This document shows, piece after piece, positions 9,456 to 22,328 of a stretch of 64,000 bases of DNA. The position numbers and the translations under genes were made by a program. This stretch comes from Streptococcus sp. 29887. Its GTDB lineage: Bacteria; Bacillota; Bacilli; Lactobacillales; Streptococcaceae. Position 1 is the stretch's first letter; every line of letters starts with the position of its first letter. The stretch spans positions 338,001-402,000 of the forward strand of contig NZ_CP118735.1 in NCBI RefSeq assembly GCF_032595075.1, read 5' to 3'. The notes under the pieces were generated by a model. That model was not told the DNA's origin, made no database searches, and saw only the letters and a list, made by a program, of their open reading frames with translations.

Positions 9456-11060
9456 ATGACAAAATATATTTTTGTAACTGGTGGCGTGGTGTCATCGATT
9501 GGTAAGGGAATTGTAGCAGCAAGTTTGGGTCGCCTCTTGAAAAACAGAGGCTTAAAAGTCACCATTCAAAAATTCGACCCCTACATCAACATTGACCCAG
9601 GAACTATGAGCCCCTACCAACACGGAGAAGTATTTGTAACCGATGATGGTGCAGAAACTGACTTGGACCTCGGTCACTATGAGCGTTTTATCGATATCAA
9701 CCTCAACAAATACTCCAACGTCACAACTGGTAAAATTTACAGCGAAGTCCTTCGTAAAGAACGCAAAGGAGAGTACCTAGGAGCAACGGTTCAGGTGATT
9801 CCACATATCACAGATGCTCTCAAGGACAAAATCAAGCGAGCAGCCCGTACGACAGATGCGGATGTCATCATCACAGAAGTAGGTGGAACTGTCGGAGATA
9901 TTGAAAGTTTGCCTTTCCTTGAAGCTCTCCGTCAGATGAAGGCAGATGTTGGCTCTGAAAACGTTATGTACATTCATACGACCCTCTTGCCTTATCTCAA
10001 AGTGGCAGGAGAAATGAAAACCAAGCCAACCCAACATTCGGTCAAAGAACTGCGTGGACTTGGAATTCAGCCAAATATGTTGGTGATTCGGACAGAACAG
10101 CCGGCAGGTCAAGGCATAAAAAATAAATTAGCTCAATTCTGTGATGTAGCGCCAGAAGCGGTGATTGAATCGCTGGACGTTGAACACCTCTATCAAATTC
10201 CTCTCAATATGCAGGCGCAAAACATGGACCAGATTGTCTGCGACCACTTGAAACTGGATGTGCCGCCAGCAGATATGACAGATTGGTCAGCCATGGTTGA
10301 TAAGGTGTTAAATCTCAAGAAGACTGTTAAGATTGCCCTTGTTGGTAAATACGTCGAACTCCAAGATGCCTACATTTCAGTTGTAGAAGCCTTGAAACAC
10401 TCTGGCTATGCCAACGATGCTGCGATTGAGTTGGATTGGGTTAATGCCAACGACCTGACAGCAGAAAATGTAGCTGACCGCCTTGGACAAGCCCAGGGAA
10501 TCATCGTACCTGGTGGCTTTGGTCACCGTGGCACAGAAGGAAAAATCCAAGCCATTCGCTATGCGCGTGAAAATGATGTGCCTATGTTGGGGGTATGCTT
10601 GGGCATGCAGTTGACCTGTGTGGAATTTGCTCGCCACGTTCTTGGATTAGAAGGAGCCAATAGTTTTGAGCTGGATCCTGAAACCAAGTATCCGATTATC
10701 GATATCATGCGTGATCAAATTGGCGTGGAAGATTTGGGTGGAACGCTTCGTTTAGGTTTGTATCCAAGCAAGCTCAAACGTGGTTCAAAAGCTGCGGCAG
10801 CCTATGACAATCAAGAAGTTGTCCAACGCCGTCACCGCCACCGATACGAGTTTAACAATGACTTCCGTCAACAATTTGAAGAAGCTGGTTTTGTCTTCTC
10901 AGGCGTATCGCCAGACAACCGCCTGGTTGAAATCGTTGAAATTCCTGAGAATAAGTTCTTTGTTGCCTGTCAATATCACCCAGAACTCCAATCTCGACCC
11001 AACCGTCCAGAGGGCCTCTATACCGCCTTCGTCACAGCTGCTGTTGAGAATGAAAAGTAA
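9456..11060 (+). CDS. pyrG: CTP synthase
   Basis: A 534-aa enzyme converting UTP, ATP and glutamine to CTP, the last step of de novo pyrimidine nucleotide synthesis. The N-terminal synthetase domain begins [17 protein letters not shown] (P-loop) and includes the [20 protein letters not shown] and [12 protein letters not shown] motifs. The C-terminal class I glutaminase domain (from about residue 290) has the nucleophile in GVCLGMQL and the His-Glu pair in [10 protein letters not shown]. Length is normal. RBS AAAAGGAG is 6-7 bp before ATG. It is transcribed alone from the attenuated promoter. Confidence 0.98.
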   Translation: MTKYIFVTGGVVSSIGKGIVAASLGRLLKNRGLKVTIQKFDPYINIDPGTMSPYQHGEVFVTDDGAETDLDLGHYERFIDINLNKYSNVTTGKIYSEVLRKERKGEYLGATVQVIPHITDALKDKIKRAARTTDADVIITEVGGTVGDIESLPFLEALRQMKADVGSENVMYIHTTLLPYLKVAGEMKTKPTQHSVKELRGLGIQPNMLVIRTEQPAGQGIKNKLAQFCDVAPEAVIESLDVEHLYQIPLNMQAQNMDQIVCDHLKLDVPPADMTDWSAMVDKVLNLKKTVKIALVGKYVELQDAYISVVEALKHSGYANDAAIELDWVNANDLTAENVADRLGQAQGIIVPGGFGHRGTEGKIQAIRYARENDVPMLGVCLGMQLTCVEFARHVLGLEGANSFELDPETKYPIIDIMRDQIGVEDLGGTLRLGLYPSKLKRGSKAAAAYDNQEVVQRRHRHRYEFNNDFRQQFEEAGFVFSGVSPDNRLVEIVEIPENKFFVACQYHPELQSRPNRPEGLYTAFVTAAVENEK

Positions 11061-11125
11061 ATAGGGGACGGGAAAGACATCCATGATGGCTCCGCCCTCA
11101 CCCACAGAATAATGAAAACGAACAT

Positions 11126-11165
11126 AAAGCCCCCACTAGGTGTAACATCTTAGTGAGGGCTTTGT
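11126..11165 (+). terminator. Terminator of pyrG
   Basis: AAAGCCCCCACTA (11126-11138) pairs with TAGTGAGGGCTTT (11151-11163), with one mismatch. The T-run is short. Confidence 0.7.
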
Positions 11166-11416
11166 GGTGAACTACAAGTATACACAGAGGTGTTTTCTTG
11201 TGCCTTAAAATGAATATACTTTGATAAGAAGATCTCTGGAACCTGTTTTGGTAGCCAAACCAAGGCTACTATTAGCCTAACAACTTCAAGCCTGTTATCA
11301 AATGAAATTACCAGCTTACCCAAAGATAGTGAAATAAATATTTTTGAGCAAGGCAAGGTGGCTAACTTCATTATAGAACTTTCAATGAAAAAATAATTAT
11401 TTTTTTCAAAAAAGTG
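11166..11416. other. Gene-free stretch between pyrG and tRNA-Leu
   Basis: About 250 bp with no credible reading frame on the plus strand. A 93-codon minus-strand frame (11150-11431) has no ribosome binding site, no recognisable domain and overlaps both the pyrG terminator and the tRNA promoter. It may be decayed repeat sequence. Confidence 0.4.
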
Positions 11417-11445
11417 TTGACAGCTGTCCATTCTCGTGTTATACT
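11417..11445 (+). promoter_or_regulatory. Promoter of tRNA-Leu
   Basis: TTGACA (11417-11422), exactly 17 bp, TATACT (11440-11445); the tRNA begins 16 bp downstream. Confidence 0.85.
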
Positions 11446-11460
11446 AGTTCTTGTGTTAAG

Positions 11461-11545
11461 CGGGGATGGCGGAATTGGCAGACGCGCAGGACTAAGGATC
11501 CTGTGACCGCTTTAGGTCGTGTGGGTTCAAGTCCCACTCTCCGCA
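11461..11545 (+). tRNA. tRNA-Leu (anticodon AAG)
   Basis: An 85-nt class II tRNA. The acceptor stem GCGGGGA pairs with TCTCCGC and the discriminator is A. The anticodon stem CAGGA/TCCTG encloses loop CTAAGGA, giving AAG. It has a long variable arm and a T-loop GGTTCAAGTCC. The CCA end is not encoded. It reads CUN-type leucine codons (CUU). Confidence 0.93.
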
Positions 11546-11550
11546 TAAGT

Positions 11551-11577
11551 GGACTAGCTAAGGCTAGTCCTTTTACT
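11551..11577 (+). terminator. Terminator after tRNA-Leu
   Basis: GGACTAG pairs with CTAGTCC (11551-11570), followed by TTTTACTTT. Confidence 0.85.
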
Positions 11578-11847
11578 TTGTCTTTTGAATATGTAATTTT
11601 TAATCTCGCGACTTGTTTTCTATAAATAGAAGTTGGACGTCTTCAGAGGATTATCAAGTTTCACTGGAAAATTTAAAAGCAAGAAATACGAAGCAAGAGC
11701 ATTTATATGGAGAGAAGTTATTTTATCATGAAACATATGTGAAAATTTTCTCAAAACAGTATAGTTTCAACTAGCATTTTCAAAATAAAAATGGTAGAAT
11801 AGAAGGGTATGAGGTACAACCTCAAAAAATATTAGGAGGCTATCGAA
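11578..11847. other. Leader region upstream of fba
   Basis: 270 bp without an annotated gene. A 57-codon open frame (11604-11774) has protein-like composition but no start codon and no SD, so it could be a gene remnant. A plausible -10 TAGAAT for fba is at 11795-11800 without a good -35. The fba RBS TTAGGAGGC precedes the ATG. Confidence 0.45.
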
Positions 11848-12729
11848 ATGCCATTAGTTTCAGCAGAAAAATTTGTCCAAGCAGCGCGTGACAACGGTTA
11901 TGCAGTTGGTGGATTTAACACAAACAACCTTGAGTGGACTCAAGCTATCTTGCGTGCAGCAGAAGCAAAACAAGCTCCAGTTCTTATCCAAACTTCTATG
12001 GGTGCAGCTAAGTACATGGGTGGCTACAAAGTAGCTCGCAACTTGATCGCTAACTTGATCGAGTCAATGAACATCACTGTTCCAGTTGCGATTCACCTTG
12101 ACCATGGTCACTACGAAGATGCACTTGAGTGTATCGAAGTTGGTTACACTTCTATCATGTTTGATGGTTCACACCTTCCAGTTGAAGAAAACCTTGCAAA
12201 AGCTAAAGAAGTTGTAGAATTGGCTCACGCTAAAGGTATCTCAGTTGAGGCTGAAGTTGGTACTATCGGTGGTGAAGAAGACGGTATCGTTGGTACTGGT
12301 GAATTGGCTCCAATCGAAGATGCAGTGGCAATGGTTGCAACTGGTATTGACTTCTTGGCAGCTGGTATCGGTAACATCCACGGTCCATACCCAGCAAACT
12401 GGGAAGGTCTTGACCTTGACCACTTGCGTAAATTGACTGAAGCTGTACCAGGTTTCCCAATCGTATTGCACGGTGGTTCTGGTATTCCAGATGAGCAAAT
12501 CCAAGAAGCAATCAAATTGGGTGTTGCTAAAGTTAACGTTAACACTGAGTGCCAAATCGCATTTGCAAACGCAACTCGTAAATTTGCAGCAGCTTATGAA
12601 GCAAACGAAGCAGAATACGACAAGAAAAAACTCTTTGACCCACGTAAATTCTTGGCTGACGGCGTAAAAGCTATCCAAGCATCTGTTGAAGAGCGCATCG
12701 ACGTATTTGGTTCAGCCAATAAAGCTTAA
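11848..12729 (+). CDS. fba: Class II fructose-1,6-bisphosphate aldolase
   Basis: A 293-aa zinc-dependent glycolytic enzyme that cleaves fructose 1,6-bisphosphate to dihydroxyacetone phosphate and glyceraldehyde 3-phosphate. Visible landmarks are the GGFNTNNLEW substrate region, HLDHGHYEDAL with a zinc-ligand histidine and catalytic Asp, VEAEVGTIGGEEDG, GIGNIHGPYP with a zinc histidine, and VLHGGSGIPDEQI with the third zinc histidine and phosphate site. Codon usage is strongly restricted, as expected for a very highly expressed gene. It is monocistronic. Streptococcal Fba is also found on the cell surface; nothing in the sequence explains that export. Confidence 0.98.
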   Translation: MPLVSAEKFVQAARDNGYAVGGFNTNNLEWTQAILRAAEAKQAPVLIQTSMGAAKYMGGYKVARNLIANLIESMNITVPVAIHLDHGHYEDALECIEVGYTSIMFDGSHLPVEENLAKAKEVVELAHAKGISVEAEVGTIGGEEDGIVGTGELAPIEDAVAMVATGIDFLAAGIGNIHGPYPANWEGLDLDHLRKLTEAVPGFPIVLHGGSGIPDEQIQEAIKLGVAKVNVNTECQIAFANATRKFAAAYEANEAEYDKKKLFDPRKFLADGVKAIQASVEERIDVFGSANKA

Positions 12730-12786
12730 TGATTTTGTGAAAAATCTTTGATTTCGAGCAAACAAAGCTTAAATAGAATAATACTG

Positions 12787-12817
12787 AGAACCTGACAAAT
12801 GTTGGGTTCTTTTTTTG
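12787..12817 (+). terminator. Terminator of fba
   Basis: AGAACC pairs with GGTTCT (12787-12810), followed directly by seven T. Confidence 0.85.
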
Positions 12818-12966
12818 CAAACCTGGTCCGTGCACTATTGTCTAAGCCCTATTTCTACTAAAGCAAAATGAAGTTCTTTTATAGAAGGAAAAACAAATTA
12901 CCAAGCATCTGAAATTGCTCTAGCCTAGCTAGCAAGAAGAATGAGAATAAAAAATAAAAATATTTC

Positions 12967-12995
12967 TTGCCAAGTCCATTCTTTTCTGTTAGAAT
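12967..12995 (+). promoter_or_regulatory. Promoter of rpmB
   Basis: TTGCCA (12967-12972), 17-bp spacer, TAGAAT (12990-12995). The leader then carries a small palindrome, GTGCTAGCAC (around 13008-13017), before the RBS. The rest of the fba-rpmB interval holds nothing recognisable. Confidence 0.75.
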
Positions 12996-13054
12996 AGTAT
13001 GGTATGTGGTGCTAGCACATCCTATATATTTGATCAAATGAGGAGGAATATACA

Positions 13055-13243
13055 ATGGCTAAAGTATGTTATTTTACTGGTCGTAAGACTGTATCAGGTA
13101 ACAACCGTTCACACGCTATGAACCAAACAAAACGCGCAGTTAAACCAAACCTTCAAAAAGTTACTGTTTTGATTGATGGTAAACCTAAAAAAGTTTGGGC
13201 TTCAGCTCGTGCTCTTAAATCAGGCAAAGTTGAGCGTGTATAA
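13055..13243 (+). CDS. rpmB: 50S ribosomal protein L28
   Basis: A 62-aa basic protein beginning [27 protein letters not shown], the L28 signature, and ending [12 protein letters not shown]. It is a small structural component of the large subunit. It lacks the zinc-ligand CxxC pairs of some L28 variants: only one Cys is present. RBS GAGGAGG precedes ATG. It is monocistronic, between its own promoter and terminator, just upstream of the rRNA operon. Confidence 0.96.
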   Translation: MAKVCYFTGRKTVSGNNRSHAMNQTKRAVKPNLQKVTVLIDGKPKKVWASARALKSGKVERV

Positions 13244-13247
13244 TAAG

Positions 13248-13278
13248 AAAGTCGTTAGAATAGTCTAGCGACTTTTTT
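13248..13278 (+). terminator. Terminator of rpmB
   Basis: AAAGTCGTTAGA pairs with TCTAGCGACTTT, followed by TTTTG. Confidence 0.85.
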
Positions 13279-13660
13279 GTACCTGTAAATGAAAATAATA
13301 AGTTGCTAGCTAGAAGTAGTTCTTCATTTTAGACATTTATAACATATCTGACAAACAAGAAATAATACTCAATAAAAATTAAAAATAGCATGCAAGAACA
13401 ATTACTATGTGTAAAAATTCAATATTTAAGTTCAGATTGGCGACTAGCCGTACTCTGCTCAAAAACTTCAAAATTGAAATACTCTGCATTCCATTTGATT
13501 GGTAGATAGCTTTCCTCCTGATTCTAAATGAGTATGAAAACCTTCAGTTTCGCTTAAGTTTGTTCTTGTAAACTGTATTCAAGCTAGAAATAGTGAGCAA
13601 CTTTTTCTTTTACATATAATTTCGAGAGAACAGTGGCATGAAAAAAATATTAAAAAGTTC
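13279..13660. other. Gene-free, AT-rich upstream region of the rRNA operon
   Basis: About 380 bp with no credible gene. The A/T-tract-rich sequence immediately before 13661 could serve as an UP element for the first rRNA promoter. An intergenic-repeat-like string resembling streptococcal ATACTCAATAAAAAT elements occurs near 13366. Confidence 0.4.
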
Positions 13661-13689
13661 TTGACAGCCGGAACGGAAGATGATAGAAT
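13661..13689 (+). promoter_or_regulatory. rRNA operon promoter P1
   Basis: TTGACA (13661-13666), 17 bp, TAGAAT (13684-13689). Confidence 0.9.
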
Positions 13690-13747
13690 GATTGAGTTGT
13701 CTTTTAGAGAACCTGTTAACCGTTTGAAAAAAAGTTTCAAAAAGTAG

Positions 13748-13776
13748 TTGACAAGGTCAAATGAAGATGATAGAAT
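13748..13776 (+). promoter_or_regulatory. rRNA operon promoter P2
   Basis: TTGACA (13748-13753), 17 bp, TAGAAT (13771-13776). The spacer end GAAGATGA and the downstream ATTGAGTTGTC are shared with P1, indicating duplication. Confidence 0.9.
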
Positions 13777-13842
13777 AATTGAGTTGTCAAATCTGAAGCG
13801 ACACAACACGAAAAAAGAAATTAAAAAAGTTTCAAAAAAGTG

Positions 13843-13871
13843 TTGACAAGCAGTTGAAGAAATGATAAACT
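13843..13871 (+). promoter_or_regulatory. rRNA operon promoter P3
   Basis: TTGACA (13843-13848), 17 bp, TAAACT (13866-13871), preceded by a TTTCAAAAA block also found before P2. It lies about 155 bp upstream of mature 16S. Confidence 0.9.
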
Positions 13872-13901
13872 AAGATAGTTGTCGCGAGAGAGCGATAACA
13901 A

Positions 13902-13927
13902 CAAGACCTTTGAAAATTAAAGAAGAC
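13902..13927 (+). other. 16S precursor processing stem, 5' arm
   Basis: These 26 bases are almost perfectly complementary to 15608-15633 in the 16S-23S spacer, forming the long stem that RNase III cuts. The CTTTGAAAA inside it resembles the boxA antitermination element of Firmicute rrn leaders. Confidence 0.85.
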
Positions 13928-14025
13928 GAACCAAACGTGCAGGGTGATTTATCGAATGATAAATCGTCAATGAACAAAAACAATAAAACGGAAAGCTAGT
14001 GATAGCTTGAGTTTGAATCAAAACT

Positions 14026-15588
<1,563 letters not shown>

Positions 15589-15607
15589 AAATGGAACCTG
15601 TACGTTA

Positions 15608-15633
15608 GTCTTCTTTAATTTTGAGAGGTCTTG
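15608..15633 (+). other. 16S precursor processing stem, 3' arm
   Basis: Complementary to 13902-13927 except for a short internal mismatch (GAG opposite TTT). Confidence 0.85.
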
Positions 15634-15634
15634 T

Positions 15635-15707
15635 GGGGCCTTAGCTCAGCTGGGAGAGCGCCTGCTTTGCACGCAGGAGGTCAGCGGTTCGATCCCGCTA
15701 GGCTCCA
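15635..15707 (+). tRNA. tRNA-Ala (anticodon TGC)
   Basis: A 73-nt tRNA in the 16S-23S spacer. GGGGCCT pairs with AGGCTCC, and the anticodon stem CCTGC/GCAGG encloses TTTGCAC. No CCA is encoded. This single-tRNA spacer is usual for streptococci. Confidence 0.96.
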
Positions 15708-15739
15708 TTAACAACGGAAGTTGTTAAGATTTTGTCCAT

Positions 15740-15757
15740 TGAAAATTGAATATCTAT
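15740..15757 (+). other. 23S precursor processing stem, 5' arm
   Basis: Complementary over 18 bases to 18833-18850 with one mismatch; it brings the 23S ends together for RNase III cleavage. Confidence 0.8.
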
Positions 15758-15873
15758 CAAACATTCCTGATGTATCTGCAAGGATACATTAAGAAATAGT
15801 AACAAGAAAATAAACCGAAAACGCTGTGAATATTTAATGAGTTTTCTAATTTTTTTAAAAATTAGGTTAATAA

Positions 15874-18776
<2,903 letters not shown>

Positions 18777-18803
18777 GATAAGCAAAATTCAACGAAGTCA
18801 ATA

Positions 18804-18832
18804 TTGACAAGCGTTCGGTTTCTTGTTAGAAT
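18804..18832 (+). promoter_or_regulatory. Promoter-like site in the 23S-5S spacer
   Basis: TTGACA (18804-18809), exactly 17 bp, TAGAAT (18827-18832): identical boxes and spacing to rRNA promoters P1 and P2. A start about 7 bp downstream would transcribe 5S, tRNA-Asn and tRNA-Glu. Activity is inferred only from the match. Confidence 0.6.
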
Positions 18833-18850
18833 ATAGATATTCAATTTTGA
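18833..18850 (+). other. 23S precursor processing stem, 3' arm
   Basis: Pairs with 15740-15757; it begins directly after the -10 box of the spacer promoter. Confidence 0.8.
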
Positions 18851-18868
18851 GTTGACAAAACTCAGTAG

Positions 18869-18983
18869 TTAAGTGACGATAGCCTAGGAGATACACCTGT
18901 TCCCATGCCGAACACAGCAGTTAAGCCCTAGAACGCCTGAAGTAGTTGGGGGTTGCCCCCTGTGAGATACGGTAGTCGCTTAG
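18869..18983 (+). rRNA. 5S ribosomal RNA
   Basis: About 115 nt: AAGTGAC pairs with GTCGCTT at the ends, with internal CCATGCCGAACACAG and AAGCCCTAGAACGCC typical of Firmicute 5S. Confidence 0.95.
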
Positions 18984-18989
18984 CGAAAT

Positions 18990-19062
18990 TCCGCCATAGC
19001 TCAGTTGGTAGAGCGCATGACTGTTAATCATGATGTCACAGGTTCGAGCCCTGTTGGCGGAG
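18990..19062 (+). tRNA. tRNA-Asn (anticodon GTT)
   Basis: 73 nt; TCCGCCA pairs with TGGCGGA, anticodon loop CTGTTAA. It follows 5S by 6 bp. Confidence 0.96.
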
Positions 19063-19085
19063 TAAAGAGAAATCTTTAGTTACAT

Positions 19086-19157
19086 GGTCCGTTGGTCAAG
19101 GGGTTAAGACACCGCCTTTTCACGGCGGTAACACGGGTTCGAATCCCGTACGGACTA
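19086..19157 (+). tRNA. tRNA-Glu (anticodon TTC)
   Basis: 72 nt; GGTCCGT pairs with ACGGACT, anticodon loop TTTTCAC between CCGCC and GGCGG. Last gene of the rRNA operon. Confidence 0.96.
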
Positions 19158-19162
19158 TATTG

Positions 19163-19183
19163 AAGGGCAATGCCCTTTTTTTG
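19163..19183 (+). terminator. Terminator of the rRNA operon
   Basis: AAGGGC-AAT-GCCCTT followed by a T-run. The stem is short for such a heavily transcribed operon. Confidence 0.75.
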
Positions 19184-19205
19184 TTTTTACTGCTTATTTT
19201 TATAG

Positions 19206-19211
19206 TATAAT
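19206..19211 (+). promoter_or_regulatory. -10 box of recG, 6 bp before the start codon
   Basis: Perfect TATAAT with only TTGAAT between it and ATG 19218, so transcription would start at or next to the A of the start codon. TTGTTT at 19181-19186 is a possible -35 with a long 19-bp spacer. Confidence 0.6.
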
Positions 19212-19217
19212 TGAATT

Positions 19218-21236
19218 ATGAAAACTTTATCAGATCATTTATCGGTTTTGCCTGGAATTGGTCCAAAATCAGCAGAGAAATTTTTAAAATTGAATCTTGA
19301 GACGATTGGGCAGTTATTAACTTATTATCCATTTCGGTACGAGGACTTTGAAAGTAAGTCTATATTAGATTTGCAAGATGGGGAAAAGGCTGTAGTGGTT
19401 GGTAGCGTGGTATCTCCGGCTAATGTGCAGTATTATGGTTATAAGAGAAATCGGCTACGTTTCTCGATTAAGCAGGGTGAGATAGTTCTGTCGGTTTCTT
19501 TTTTCAATCAGCCTTACTTAGCTGATAAGATTGCAATGGGGCAGGACATTGCAATTTGGGGTAAGTGGGATAAGGCAAAGGCTAGTTTGACTGGTATGAA
19601 GTTGTTGGCTCAGGTAGCTGAGGATTTACAGCCGGTCTATCATGTGGCTCAAGGTATTTCTCAATCTCAGTTGGTCAAAGCTATTAAATCAGCAGTTGAT
19701 AATGGTTATTTGGATTTGTTGGATGAGAATTTGCCGGTAGTTTTATTAGAGAAGTATCGTCTTTTAAATCGAAAACAGGCTGTTTTTGCTATGCATTTTC
19801 CGTCTAATCTGGATGAATACCGTCAAGCCTTGCGCCGCATTAAGTTTGAAGAATTATTTTATTTCCAGTTGCAATTGCAATTGTTGAAAGCTGGGAACCG
19901 TGACCTTTCTAGTGGTTTGAAGATTGATTTTGATAAGGTAGAATTGGACAGGCAAATTGGGAAACTACCTTTTCTTTTGACGGACGCGCAACTAACTGCT
20001 TTGGAAGAGATTTTGGCTGATATGGGAGCTTCTCTCCATATGAACCGCTTGTTGCAGGGAGATGTGGGGTCTGGTAAGACAGTAGTTGCAGGCTTGGCGA
20101 TGTTGGCAGCGGTAAGTGCTGGTATGCAAGCGGCTATTATGGTTCCAACAGAAATTTTGGCAGAACAGCATTATGAGAGTTTGTGCCAGCTATTCCCCGA
20201 TTTATCTATTGCGCTCTTAACGGGTGGGATGAAGGTTTCCGAGCGTAGGACTACTTTAGAGGCGATTTCTGATGGACGGGTTCAGATGATAGTTGGTACC
20301 CATGCATTGATACAAGAGGGTGTAGTATATCACAAGCTAGGGCTTGTCGTGACTGACGAGCAACATCGATTTGGTGTTAAACAAAGGCGTTTGTTTAGAG
20401 AAAAGGGGGATAATCCTGATGTGCTCATGATGACAGCAACGCCTATTCCTAGAACCTTGGCTATAACAGCCTTTGGAGATATGGATGTTTCTATTATCAA
20501 CCAATTACCTGCTGGACGGAAACCCATTATTACTCGATGGGTCAAGCATCAGCAGTTGCCTACCGTTTTAGAATGGCTTGAAAAGGAATTAAAAAAGGGA
20601 GCTCAAGTTTATTTTATTTCTCCCTTAATTGACGAGTCTGAGGCCTTGGATTTGAAAAATGCAATTGACTTGCAGGTTGACTTACAAGCTCATTTTGGTG
20701 GACAATTTACTGTGGATTTGTTGCATGGTAAGATGAAGAATGAAGAAAAGGATTCCATTATGCAGGCCTTTAAGGAGCAAAAGACTGATATTTTGGTTTC
20801 GACAACCGTTATTGAAGTCGGTGTCAATGTCCCTAATGCAACAGTTATGGTTATTATGGATGCCGACCGTTTTGGTTTAAGTCAGCTTCATCAGTTGAGG
20901 GGGCGTGTTGGACGTGGGCATAAGCAGTCCTATGCTATTTTGGTAGCTAATCCTAAAACAGAGTCGGGTAAGGAACGGATGAAGATTATGACAGAAACGA
21001 CGGACGGTTTTATACTAGCTGAGGCAGATTTAAAAATGCGTGGGTCTGGTGAAATTTTTGGTACTCGCCAATCGGGTTTACCAGAATTTCAGGTAGCTAA
21101 TATTGTTGAAGATTATCCAATTCTGGAGGAGGCTAGACGAGTTGCTAGTAAGATTGTTAGTGAAGAAAATTGGCAGGAAAATCCAAACTGGTCAGTTTTG
21201 CTGAAACATTTGAAGGATAAGGAAGAATTAGATTAG
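19218..21236 (+). CDS. recG: ATP-dependent DNA helicase RecG
   Basis: A 672-aa branch-migration helicase that regresses stalled replication forks and processes Holliday junctions. The N-terminal wedge/OB part starts with the helix-hairpin-helix-like LSVLPGIGPKSAEKF. The helicase core has GDVGSGKTVVA (Walker A), the DEQH motif (VTDEQHRFGV), TATPIPRTLA (motif III), then STTVIEVGVNVPNA and QLRGRVGRG (motifs V and VI). Length is normal. There is no Shine-Dalgarno before ATG and the -10 box abuts it, suggesting a leaderless mRNA. Monocistronic. Confidence 0.97.
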   Translation: MKTLSDHLSVLPGIGPKSAEKFLKLNLETIGQLLTYYPFRYEDFESKSILDLQDGEKAVVVGSVVSPANVQYYGYKRNRLRFSIKQGEIVLSVSFFNQPYLADKIAMGQDIAIWGKWDKAKASLTGMKLLAQVAEDLQPVYHVAQGISQSQLVKAIKSAVDNGYLDLLDENLPVVLLEKYRLLNRKQAVFAMHFPSNLDEYRQALRRIKFEELFYFQLQLQLLKAGNRDLSSGLKIDFDKVELDRQIGKLPFLLTDAQLTALEEILADMGASLHMNRLLQGDVGSGKTVVAGLAMLAAVSAGMQAAIMVPTEILAEQHYESLCQLFPDLSIALLTGGMKVSERRTTLEAISDGRVQMIVGTHALIQEGVVYHKLGLVVTDEQHRFGVKQRRLFREKGDNPDVLMMTATPIPRTLAITAFGDMDVSIINQLPAGRKPIITRWVKHQQLPTVLEWLEKELKKGAQVYFISPLIDESEALDLKNAIDLQVDLQAHFGGQFTVDLLHGKMKNEEKDSIMQAFKEQKTDILVSTTVIEVGVNVPNATVMVIMDADRFGLSQLHQLRGRVGRGHKQSYAILVANPKTESGKERMKIMTETTDGFILAEADLKMRGSGEIFGTRQSGLPEFQVANIVEDYPILEEARRVASKIVSEENWQENPNWSVLLKHLKDKEELD

Positions 21237-21250
21237 ATTTGAAAGATTGA

Positions 21251-21280
21251 AAAAAGACCGATTGTTCGGTCTTTTGTGGT
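21251..21280. terminator. Bidirectional terminator between recG and asparaginase
   Basis: AAAAGACCGA pairs with TCGGTCTTTT around 21252-21275; A-rich on one side and T-rich on the other, so it can serve both convergent genes. Confidence 0.8.
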
Positions 21281-21299
21281 TTTGAGCGTGCAGCTGTGA

Positions 21300-22259
21300 T
21301 TAGCCTTGGATGTAGTCAGCTAAGGCTTGTCCTTTTAAGCCGGCATTGAGGGCAATTAGTAGTTTCAGGCGAGCTTTTTGTGCATTTAATTCTTTGACAA
21401 AGAGGATGCCGTCTTGTTCTAGCTGAATGCCACCGCCTTGATAGGCGTAAACGGGTTCGGCAATGCCGTTAAAGCAACGAGAAACTAGAATAATAGGAAG
21501 TCCTCGTTCCAGGAGTTTTTTGATAGTTGGAAGGATAGTGGGTGGGAGGTTACCTGCTCCAAGTGCTTCGATAACTAGTCCAGAAATGTCAGTTTTTGTC
21601 AGAGCTTCGAGGAGAACAGTGTCCATGTCTGCATAGGCCTTGATGATTGGAACTGTTCCTGATAGAGCTGACAGGTCAAAGCGTACGCGTGGTTCAGCTG
21701 TTTTAAAGTAGAGAATTTCACGTTTGGTAACCAGTCCAAGCGGCCCATGCGTTGGTGTTTGGAAGGTAGATACATTGGTTGTATGGGTCTTGGTAACATA
21801 CTTGGCGGCATGAATTTCATCATTCATAACGACTAGCACTCCCTTGTCTGCAGACTTTTCATCCGCTGCGACACGGAGGGCTGTTTGGTAGTTGTAAACT
21901 CCGTCGCTACCAAGTTCATTGGATGAACGCATGGCCCCAGTTAATACAATTGGTTTTTCCGGTATGGCCATGGTATCGAGAAAATAGGCTGTTTCTTCAA
22001 GTGTATCGGTGCCGTGGGTAATGACAAAACCATCAAAGTTTGCTTGTTCAGTCTTGATTTTTTGATAGAGGGTCATCATGTGTTCCAAACGGATATGAGG
22101 GCTTGGAACATTGAGAAAATCGATGGATGTGACTTGTATTTCTTCAATGGGTGTGTCGATTTGTGTCATTGGATTGACTTGACTGCTTGTCACATGACCT
22201 TCTTGGTCGGCTTGCATGGAAATAGTTCCACCTGTGTGTAGGGCGAGAATTTTTTTCAT
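21300..22259 (-). CDS. ansA: L-asparaginase
   Basis: A 319-aa amidohydrolase converting asparagine to aspartate and ammonia. The first catalytic Thr is in LHTGGTISM at the N-terminus, and the second Thr-Asp pair in ITHGTDTLEETAYF (about residue 85); a GAMRSSNELGSDG segment follows. There is no signal peptide, so a cytoplasmic type I-like enzyme is likely. It faces recG convergently and the HAD gene divergently, with 69 bp to the latter's start. The symbol reflects family; ansB is used in some annotations. Confidence 0.92.
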   Translation of the reverse strand: MKKILALHTGGTISMQADQEGHVTSSQVNPMTQIDTPIEEIQVTSIDFLNVPSPHIRLEHMMTLYQKIKTEQANFDGFVITHGTDTLEETAYFLDTMAIPEKPIVLTGAMRSSNELGSDGVYNYQTALRVAADEKSADKGVLVVMNDEIHAAKYVTKTHTTNVSTFQTPTHGPLGLVTKREILYFKTAEPRVRFDLSALSGTVPIIKAYADMDTVLLEALTKTDISGLVIEALGAGNLPPTILPTIKKLLERGLPIILVSRCFNGIAEPVYAYQGGGIQLEQDGILFVKELNAQKARLKLLIALNAGLKGQALADYIQG

Positions 22260-22328
22260 AAATTTTCTGTTTCTTTCAATTTGTGTTATACTAATTGTAA
22301 CACAATTCTAAGAAAGGTGGTGAGATGG

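Noticed and set aside
11150..11431. 93-codon minus-strand reading frame between pyrG and tRNA-Leu
   Set aside because: It overlaps the pyrG terminator and the tRNA promoter, has no Shine-Dalgarno and shows no domain; probably decayed repeat sequence.
11604..11774. 57-codon open frame upstream of fba with protein-like composition
   Set aside because: No start codon and no RBS; too short to claim as a pseudogene of a known family.
12225..12678. Long minus-strand frames opposite fba
   Set aside because: Created by the restricted codon use of a highly expressed gene; no start signals.
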